From: an uncultured Mycoplasma sp.
GTDB taxonomy: Bacteria > Bacillota_I > Bacilli_A > RF39 > UBA660
Assembly (NCBI GenBank): GCA_902493595.1
Contig: CABUPU010000004.1
Span: forward strand, 1 to 64,000
Length of the DNA: 64,000 nt
Reading direction: 5' to 3'
Every line of letters starts with the position of its first letter. Position 1 is the first letter of the stretch. Made by a program: the position numbers and the translations under genes. Below are positions 58,292 to 64,000 of the stretch, in pieces. The notes beneath the pieces were generated by a model, which saw only the letters and a list, made by a program, of their open reading frames with translations, ran no database searches and was not told where the DNA came from.

Positions 58292-59146
58292 TTATTTTGA
58301 GTTTAAATATTCATTTAATTTATCTTTTATATTATTATAATCTTTTATTCCAATATCATATATTCTATCTATTTCTTTTTTATTTACTTTATTAAGACTT
58401 ATATCAATATTTTCTGAGGGATATATAGCAAATATTTTATTTTCACTACTTAATTTATCAATTATTTCTAATGATTCATTATACTGTTTATATCTATTAA
58501 GCATTGCTTTAATAAATTTAGGATATTTCTTATACTTAGTTTTTATTCCTATAATTTCTCCTTTATTAAATGGTTTTTTAATAAAACCTTTTTCCCTTGT
58601 TAAAATAACAATAATTCTATCATATTCTAAAGATAAAGCTTTTTTAATTGGAATGCTATCACATATTGCTCCATCTAAATAATAATTATTATTAATTTCT
58701 ACAATATTTGTTAAAAAAGGCATTGCACTACTTGCTCTTAATACTTCAATCTGATTATAAACATTATTTACTTCAATATATTCAGGTAGACCAGTTTCAA
58801 CATTCGATACTGTTGCTAAAAGAAGTTTGTAATTTTTTTCATATTCTTTTTCATCAAATACTTCAATATTTTTAGTAACATTATAATAAGCAAAATCTTT
58901 ATTAACAAAATTACCAGTTTCAATTAATGATTTTTTACCCATATATCTTGAATCTTTACAATATTTTCTATTAATATTTAAACATCTTCCTATTTGCCTA
59001 GAATAATAATTTGGAGCTATTAAAGCACCTGCAGAAACACCAATTATTGCATCTATATTAATATTATCTTCGATAAATTTATCTATTATTGCAGCAGTAT
59101 ATGTACCCCTAAAAGCACCACCCTCTAAAACTAAAAGTGTTTTCAT
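58292..59146 (-). CDS. Patatin-like phospholipase
   Basis: 284 aa. Oxyanion segment LEGGAFRGTYTAAIID, nucleophile GVSAGALIAPNY (GxSxG), and catalytic Asp in YYLDGAICDSIP (DGA). It is a serine lipase or esterase acting on membrane lipids (YjjU/RssA type). AAAGGAGG precedes the ATG. It heads the minus-strand run into the acylation cluster, with 43 bp to the next start. Confidence 0.92.
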   Translation of the reverse strand: MKTLLVLEGGAFRGTYTAAIIDKFIEDNINIDAIIGVSAGALIAPNYYSRQIGRCLNINRKYCKDSRYMGKKSLIETGNFVNKDFAYYNVTKNIEVFDEKEYEKNYKLLLATVSNVETGLPEYIEVNNVYNQIEVLRASSAMPFLTNIVEINNNYYLDGAICDSIPIKKALSLEYDRIIVILTREKGFIKKPFNKGEIIGIKTKYKKYPKFIKAMLNRYKQYNESLEIIDKLSSENKIFAIYPSENIDISLNKVNKKEIDRIYDIGIKDYNNIKDKLNEYLNSK

Positions 59147-59233
59147 GTATCCTCCTTTTCAAAATAATTATATCTTCTTTTTTATTAAAAGTATATATAC
59201 TTTAGATTAATAATTAATATATCAATAATCTTT

Positions 59234-59269
59234 TTTACCATTTTTGTGTATTTACACACTTTTGGTAAA
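59234..59269. promoter_or_regulatory. Nested inverted repeat upstream of the patatin gene
   Basis: TTTACCA (59234-59240) and TGGTAAA (59263-59269), with GTGT/ACAC nested inside. It lies about 90-120 bp before the patatin start and is a candidate operator. Confidence 0.4.
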
Positions 59270-59294
59270 TTGGTATTCATAATAATTTTATTCT

Positions 59295-59322
59295 AAAAAA
59301 ATGCGGCCTGTAAAAAGGCCGC
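59295..59322 (-). terminator. Terminator of the sRNA downstream of recG
   Basis: GCGGCC (59303-59308) and GGCCGC (59317-59322), 6 G-C pairs, ATTTTTTT tail on the minus strand. Confidence 0.85.
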
Positions 59323-59404
59323 TCAGGGGGTTTTGGTTTGACTATTCCTCACATTATAATTCGTAAGGTTTTAGTCAGGCATAGGTTTTTATTTGTCCTA
59401 TGCT
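59295..59404 (-). ncRNA. Small RNA A, downstream of recG
   Basis: A complete unit of about 110 nt on the minus strand. The promoter is TTGACT (59434-59439), 17 bp, TATCAT (59411-59416). Hairpin 1 is GCATAGG/CCTATGC. Hairpin 2 is GACTA-AAA-CCTTAC with GTGAGG-AA-TAGTC. Then comes a single-stranded AAACCAAAACCCCCTGA and the terminator. No ORF. C-rich unpaired stretches in Gram-positive sRNAs often pair with ribosome-binding sites. The family is not recognised. Confidence 0.7.
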
Positions 59405-59410
59405 AATTAA

Positions 59411-59439
59411 ATGATAATATGATTTTTTAAAAAAGTCAA
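59411..59439 (-). promoter_or_regulatory. Promoter of small RNA A
   Basis: On the minus strand: TTGACT (59434-59439), 17 bp, TATCAT (59411-59416). Confidence 0.7.
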
Positions 59440-59475
59440 TTATTTTCTTTACACTTTACTAATGCTTTACACTTT

Positions 59476-61449
59476 TTAATCTGTGATGTTTAAATTTTGA
59501 GCTAAGTCTTTATAATATTCATTATTTAAATATTCTTTACTATCAATAAATTTTTTTGCATCTTCATTAGCAAATAGTAAAATATTATAATCATTTTTTA
59601 AATTAGCAAGTTTAAATGACATATCTCCATGTTGTTTAACACCAAATAAATCTCCATGACCACGCATTTCAAAATCTTTTTGAGATATATAGAAACCATC
59701 ATTACTTTCCTCCATTACTTTAAGACGATCATTATCACTATCACTAATTAAATAGCAATAACTTTGTAAATCACTTCTTCCTACTCTTCCTCTTAACTGA
59801 TGAAGTGTTGCAAGTCCAAATCTTTCAGCATTAAATATTACCATCATGGTAGCATTAGAAACATCTATACCTACTTCAATAACGGTGGTTGCTATTAATA
59901 TTTTAATCTGATTATTTTTAAAATCATTCATGATACTTTCTTTTTCACTAGTTTTCATTTTTCCATGAATTATTTCAATTCTAAATAAATTTTTAAATGC
60001 AAGTGATAGTTTTTCCTTTAACAAATTTATACTTGTTAAATTTAATGATTCATCCTCTTCGACTAAAGGAGACACTACATATATTTGATGGCCTAATTTT
60101 ATTTGTTCAAGCATAAGTCCAAGCACCTCTTTAATATCACTATTTTTCTTAACCTTTGTAATAATATCTTTTCTACCAGTTGGTTTAGTTTTAATATATG
60201 AAATATCTAAATCACCATAAATAGTCATTGCATAAGTTCTAGGAATAGGTGTTGCTGATAAATATAAAATATCAGGGCATTTTGATTTATCTTCCAAAGT
60301 AAATCTTTGATGTACTCCAAAACGGTGTTGTTCATCTGTTATAACAAGTCCTAAATTATTAAATATAATATTTTCATTTAATAATGAATGTGTTCCAATT
60401 AATAAATCTATTTCTTTATTTTGTACCCTTTTATAAATTGCTTCTTTTTCTTTTTTAGACATTGAACCAGTTATTAACTCAACAGCTACATTAAATTTAT
60501 CAAGTATTTTTTTAATACTAAAATAGTGTTGAGTAGCAAGTACTTCAGTTGGAGCCATTAAAGTAGATTCAAATCCAGCAATAAAATTAGCATAGATTGC
60601 TCCCACGGCTACAACAGTTTTACCACTTCCAACATCTCCTAAAAGAAGTCTATTCATTTTTTTATTTGAACTCATATCTTGAACAATTTCACTATAAGCA
60701 TTATCTTGATCAGTAGTTAAAGAAAATGGTAATAATTTTTTAAATTCATTTATTTTATTTATATCAATATTTTTAGGTTCTTTATCTTTTCTAATATTTT
60801 GATTTTTAAAATAATTCATTTTAAATGAAAAATCAAATAATTCTTCATAAATTAATCTATTTTTAGCATAATGAACCATTTTTAAATCATTTGCAAAATG
60901 AATATTATATAATGCATCTTTTTTAGATAATAAATTATATTTTGAAATAATATTACTTGGTAAAGAATCTTTAATATATATATTATTAAAATTATCTTTT
61001 ATTAATTTAGAAACTGTATTATTAGTTATTCCTTTTGTTAAATGATATACTGGTTCTATTTGACCATTAGTTACATTAAATTTTATATCCGAAGATGTAA
61101 ATATATTTTTCTTAAAATCATATTTACCAATAATAGTTATATTTTTTCCAATAGTTAAATTTGTTTTTAAATAAGCTCTATTAAATATTACTACATTAAA
61201 AATTCTTTCATTATACCTTGCTCTAAATGATAATCTATTAAAATTTTTTTTAATATATGAAACAATTGGATTAGATTCAATAATTACATTTATTATTAAG
61301 GTAGAATTATCTATTAATTTATTTGAAAAATTATAAACATTATATCTATATGGATAATAATTTATTAAATCATCATCTGTAAATATTCCTAGTTTATTTA
61401 ATATTTTTGAAGTTTTTTCACCCACCTGGTGTAAATTTTTTATGTCCAT
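59476..61449 (-). CDS. recG: ATP-dependent DNA helicase RecG
   Basis: 657 aa. N-terminal wedge/OB domain (residues about 50-150), Walker A LLLGDVGSGKTVVAVGA, DEQH box VITDEQHRFGVHQRFTLED, motif III LYLSATPIPRTYAMTIYG, and the C-terminal motif IFNAERFGLATLHQLRGRVG followed by RSD. It remodels stalled forks and branch-migrates junctions. Slightly short against 680 aa in Bacillus but all motifs are intact. Small RNAs lie on both sides. Confidence 0.96.
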   Translation of the reverse strand: MDIKNLHQVGEKTSKILNKLGIFTDDDLINYYPYRYNVYNFSNKLIDNSTLIINVIIESNPIVSYIKKNFNRLSFRARYNERIFNVVIFNRAYLKTNLTIGKNITIIGKYDFKKNIFTSSDIKFNVTNGQIEPVYHLTKGITNNTVSKLIKDNFNNIYIKDSLPSNIISKYNLLSKKDALYNIHFANDLKMVHYAKNRLIYEELFDFSFKMNYFKNQNIRKDKEPKNIDINKINEFKKLLPFSLTTDQDNAYSEIVQDMSSNKKMNRLLLGDVGSGKTVVAVGAIYANFIAGFESTLMAPTEVLATQHYFSIKKILDKFNVAVELITGSMSKKEKEAIYKRVQNKEIDLLIGTHSLLNENIIFNNLGLVITDEQHRFGVHQRFTLEDKSKCPDILYLSATPIPRTYAMTIYGDLDISYIKTKPTGRKDIITKVKKNSDIKEVLGLMLEQIKLGHQIYVVSPLVEEDESLNLTSINLLKEKLSLAFKNLFRIEIIHGKMKTSEKESIMNDFKNNQIKILIATTVIEVGIDVSNATMMVIFNAERFGLATLHQLRGRVGRSDLQSYCYLISDSDNDRLKVMEESNDGFYISQKDFEMRGHGDLFGVKQHGDMSFKLANLKNDYNILLFANEDAKKFIDSKEYLNNEYYKDLAQNLNITD

Positions 61450-61537
61450 TTTACCTCCAACCTAATTGTATCAAACTTTATAAAAAAAGCAAATATAAAG
61501 TTTTTTAAAAAAATATGTAAAATGAGTGTAAAGTTAA

Positions 61538-61566
61538 TTGACTTTTTATCATATATGCTTTAGTAT
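61538..61566 (+). promoter_or_regulatory. Promoter of small RNA B
   Basis: TTGACT (61538-61543), 17 bp, TAGTAT (61561-61566). Confidence 0.65.
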
Positions 61567-61572
61567 ATTAAT

Positions 61573-61662
61573 TACCAAATCACTTAAGAAGGCGATTTGG
61601 TGCTAGTATCACACTAGTCAACCCCTTTTTATTCTTTGAGGCCCTAAAGGCCTCGTTTTTTT
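61573..61662 (+). ncRNA. Small RNA B, upstream of recG
   Basis: About 90 nt on the + strand with its own promoter and terminator. Hairpin 1 is CCAAATC/GATTTGG, hairpin 2 is CTAGT/ACTAG, then TCAACCCCTTTTTATTCTTT unpaired, then the terminator. Order and features copy small RNA A: same TTGACT box, two hairpins, a TAGTCAA word leading into a C-rich single-stranded stretch and a GC-rich terminator. No ORF. Confidence 0.7.
61638..61662 (+). terminator. Terminator of small RNA B
   Basis: GAGGCC (61638-61643), loop CTAAA, GGCCTC (61649-61654), then G and seven T. Confidence 0.85.
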
Positions 61663-61663
61663 A

Positions 61664-61690
61664 TGAAAAAAAGAATACTAATCAGTACTC
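61664..61690 (-). terminator. Terminator after nifJ
   Basis: GAATACT (61673-61679) and AGTACTC (61684-61690) pair with one G-U. A T7 run follows on the minus strand. The nifJ stop codon is in the hairpin. Confidence 0.6.
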
Positions 61691-64000
61691 TTTATTTTAT
61701 TATAATAATTATATCTTTCTTTAGCATTATTAATTTGTATATTAAGAAGTTTATTTGCTAAAGAATTATCTTTTATTTTTAAAGCATTATATCTTACTTC
61801 ATTATTTAAAAATTCTTCATACTTATCAAAATTAGGTTCTTTTGAATCAAGATATAGTTTATTATCTTTATATCTCATTAAAAGTGTATAACCACACTCT
61901 ACTGCAAGTTTTTCTTCGTTAATTGAGTTACACATTCCACCCTTGATACCATGTTCTATACAAGGACAATAACATATTACAATTGAGGGACCATTATGAT
62001 TTTCTGCTTCAGTTAATGTTTTAATTGCTTGAACATTATTGGCTCCCAAACAAATTGATCCAACATATACATTAGGGGCGCACATAGCAATTTTGAATAA
62101 ATCTTTTTTACTAGTTTTCTTACCAAAATCTGCAAATTCAGCAACAGCACCAACTTTAGTTGATTTACTTGCTTGTCCTCCAGTATTTGAATAAACCTCT
62201 GTATCAAGAACTAAAATATTAATATTTTCATTTGAATGAAGAATATGATCTATTCCATTATATCCTATATCATAAGCCCAACCATCACCACCAATAGCCC
62301 AAACACTTTTTTTAGGTATATATTCTTTTAAATCATATAATTCTTTTGGTAAAGTTAAATCATCCATATTTTTTACAAAATTATTTGTAATTTCATAATT
62401 ATCAAAATTTAAAAGTAAATTTAAACAAGCATCTTTTTCTTTTTCAGAATAAGAATTAATAGAGTTAGAAATAATATTTTTTATTCTATTTCTTTTTTGC
62501 TTATATGATGTATAAATACCATAAGCAAATTCTGCATTATCTTCGAAAAGTGAATTTGCCCAAGGAACTAAATATGGTGTTGATGGAAAACTACCTCCGT
62601 AAATACTTGAACATCCTGTAGCATTAGCAATAACTAATTTTTCTCCAACAATTTGAGTTAATAATTTAATATATGGAGTTTCCCCACAACCAGCACAAGC
62701 GCCAGAAAATTCAAATAAAGGTTTTGTTAATGATATTCCTTTTATAGTGTTTTTTGGATATAATGATGGATTTTCATATGTATTAAATAATTCATCCGTT
62801 GGAATAACATTTGTTTCTAAAGTAAGAGCTTTAGTAGGACAAACTCCTACGCATAAACCACATCCAGTACAATCTTTATTACTAATACCTACAAAATAAT
62901 TATATTCATCATTTCCTAAAAGAGGTTTACCAAGTGATTTATCTTTAGTAATAAATGGTCTTATTACACTATGAGGACAAACTATATTACATGCTCCACA
63001 TTCAATACATTTATCTATATTCCATTTTGGAGTAAGCATAGAAACATCTCTTTTTTCATATTTAGATAGTCCACATTTAACTCCACCATTACTAAACATT
63101 TTAACTTCACTTGTAGAAAGGTTTTCTCCTTTTCTATTATTTATTAAAGTATAAATATCTTTTTCTTCATTTTCCTCTTTTGCAAAACTATCTATTATTT
63201 TTACATCTTTTATTTCATTTAATGATGCATTTATAGCATTAATATTATTATTAACAACATCTTCACCTTTAGTCATAAAGGCCTTTTTAACGGAATTAAC
63301 AACCATTTCTTTAGCATTTGGTACATTTAATAGATTAAGTATATTTACTTCCATAATTTTGCTTATTTTGCCATTTAAATGATTTTCATAAGCAATCCTT
63401 TGTGCATTAATTATTTTTACATTTATATTTTTAGATATAATTTCTTTTTTTATAGAACTACTTAAATAATCATTTAATTCTTTTTCATTTTTAATAGTAT
63501 TTATTAAAAGGATTCCATTATCTTTTATACCAGAAAGCATATCATATCTTTCAAAGTAAACATCCTTTGTTACAACCACTAAAGTAGGACTAGTTACATA
63601 AAAAGGTGCATTAATACTATTATCTCCCATTCTTAAATGAGATATAGTTACTCCACCACTTTTTTTAGAATCATATTCAAAATAACCTTCAACATATTTT
63701 CCTAAACTTTCATGTAATAATGTAAGCATATTTTTCGAGGCACTTACCATTCCATCTGAACCAAAACCATATATTTTAAATTCTTCATAATTATTAGATA
63801 ATTTATAATCAGTTTTTGGTAAACTTAAATGAGTTAAATCATCATTTATACCAATTGTAAAACTATTTTGAGGTTTACTTTCTAAACTATCATAAACACT
63901 TTTTATATCACTAGGACTAGTATTTTTACTAGATAGTCCATATCTTCCTCCGACAATCTCAATATTTTTATCTTTTAACGAAGATAATACATCTAAATAA
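61678..64000 (-). CDS. nifJ: Pyruvate:ferredoxin (flavodoxin) oxidoreductase, 3' part
   Basis: The reading frame stays open through 64000, so the 5' third of the gene lies outside the window; about 774 codons are seen. From the window edge: GRYGLSSKNTSP and YGFGSDGMVSASKN (CoA-binding region). Then two 4Fe-4S motifs (CIECGACNIVCPHSVIRP and CTGCGLCVGVCPTKAL), a Cys of the proximal cluster in GACAGCGETPY, and the thiamine-diphosphate site WAIGGDGWAYDIGYNGIDHI. It oxidises pyruvate to acetyl-CoA with ferredoxin reduction, which implies anaerobic metabolism. The inner Met at 63750 is not the start. Confidence 0.95.
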   Translation of the reverse strand, partial: YLDVLSSLKDKNIEIVGGRYGLSSKNTSPSDIKSVYDSLESKPQNSFTIGINDDLTHLSLPKTDYKLSNNYEEFKIYGFGSDGMVSASKNMLTLLHESLGKYVEGYFEYDSKKSGGVTISHLRMGDNSINAPFYVTSPTLVVVTKDVYFERYDMLSGIKDNGILLINTIKNEKELNDYLSSSIKKEIISKNINVKIINAQRIAYENHLNGKISKIMEVNILNLLNVPNAKEMVVNSVKKAFMTKGEDVVNNNINAINASLNEIKDVKIIDSFAKEENEEKDIYTLINNRKGENLSTSEVKMFSNGGVKCGLSKYEKRDVSMLTPKWNIDKCIECGACNIVCPHSVIRPFITKDKSLGKPLLGNDEYNYFVGISNKDCTGCGLCVGVCPTKALTLETNVIPTDELFNTYENPSLYPKNTIKGISLTKPLFEFSGACAGCGETPYIKLLTQIVGEKLVIANATGCSSIYGGSFPSTPYLVPWANSLFEDNAEFAYGIYTSYKQKRNRIKNIISNSINSYSEKEKDACLNLLLNFDNYEITNNFVKNMDDLTLPKELYDLKEYIPKKSVWAIGGDGWAYDIGYNGIDHILHSNENINILVLDTEVYSNTGGQASKSTKVGAVAEFADFGKKTSKKDLFKIAMCAPNVYVGSICLGANNVQAIKTLTEAENHNGPSIVICYCPCIEHGIKGGMCNSINEEKLAVECGYTLLMRYKDNKLYLDSKEPNFDKYEEFLNNEVRYNALKIKDNSLANKLLNIQINNAKERYNYYNKIKSTD

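Noticed and set aside
1..64000. Alternative genetic code (TGA = Trp)
   Set aside because: Trp is TGG in all core genes, and TGA ends complete genes such as the LysR regulator and its convergent neighbour.
1..64000. CRISPR array or transposase/insertion sequence
   Set aside because: No regularly spaced repeat-spacer unit and no DDE, serine or tyrosine recombinase reading frame was found.

Overview
The window is AT-rich DNA (well under 35% G+C by eye) from a low-GC Gram-positive bacterium. TGA acts as a stop (for example at the ends of the LysR gene and its convergent neighbour) and Trp is TGG, so the code is the standard bacterial one and not the Mycoplasma code. RNase J, RNase Y, GpsB next to a type B RNase P RNA, recU-ponA, nth-dnaD, scpA-scpB and a MurE with a DNPR motif place it in the Bacilli or a close relative. 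The pyruvate:ferredoxin oxidoreductase suggests an anaerobe. A gut lineage related to RF39 or Erysipelotrichia is a reasonable guess, not a proof.

Layout. 1-12.1 kb: two copies of a small pseudoknot-like RNA around a membrane protein gene, an XRE regulator next to a P-type cation ATPase, a NUDIX protein divergent from a LysR regulator, a small kinase-like protein, and a UvrD/HelD-like helicase with an apparent nuclease insertion. 12.3-24.35 kb: a 12-kb island bounded by 27-bp direct repeats. It carries a complete type I restriction-modification system (hsdR-hsdM-hsdS), two unrecognised membrane proteins behind a terminator-type leader, HigB/HigA-ImmA, a zinc-ribbon protein and two decayed genes (one MazF/PemK-like). 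No integrase is present.

24.4-29.2 kb: a tiny Cys/His-rich exported protein, a MutT-like NUDIX enzyme, a methyltransferase with a small partner, then a complete DpnII-type system (dpnM-dpnA-dpnB) sitting between two ~106-bp direct repeats, followed by a CotD-like protein. 29.2-44.9 kb: mostly core genes: pgsA, a RodZ-like HTH membrane protein, rnpB, gpsB, recU-ponA, nth-dnaD-cca, a radical SAM protein with a structured RNA downstream, tRNA-Leu, murE, asnB, scpB and scpA.

44.9-53.2 kb: tRNA-Met, an AbiF-type HEPN gene bracketed by two copies of one RNA hairpin, rnjA, a JAMM protein, rny, a hemolysin-III protein, a 49-aa protein and a LiaF-like pair. 53.3-59.1 kb: an envelope-polymer O-acylation cluster (MBOAT, DHHW protein, two SGNH esterases, DUF4358 lipoprotein) plus a patatin. 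59.2-64 kb: recG flanked by two small RNAs of similar design, then the 3' part of nifJ, which runs off the window.

Three independent defence loci (type I RM, DpnII, AbiF) plus a toxin-antitoxin pair lie within about 35 kb. The most interesting signals are the AbiF RNA hairpins, the long repeats around DpnII, the paired pseudoknot RNAs, the paired sRNAs around recG and the unknown membrane proteins attached to the type I system.
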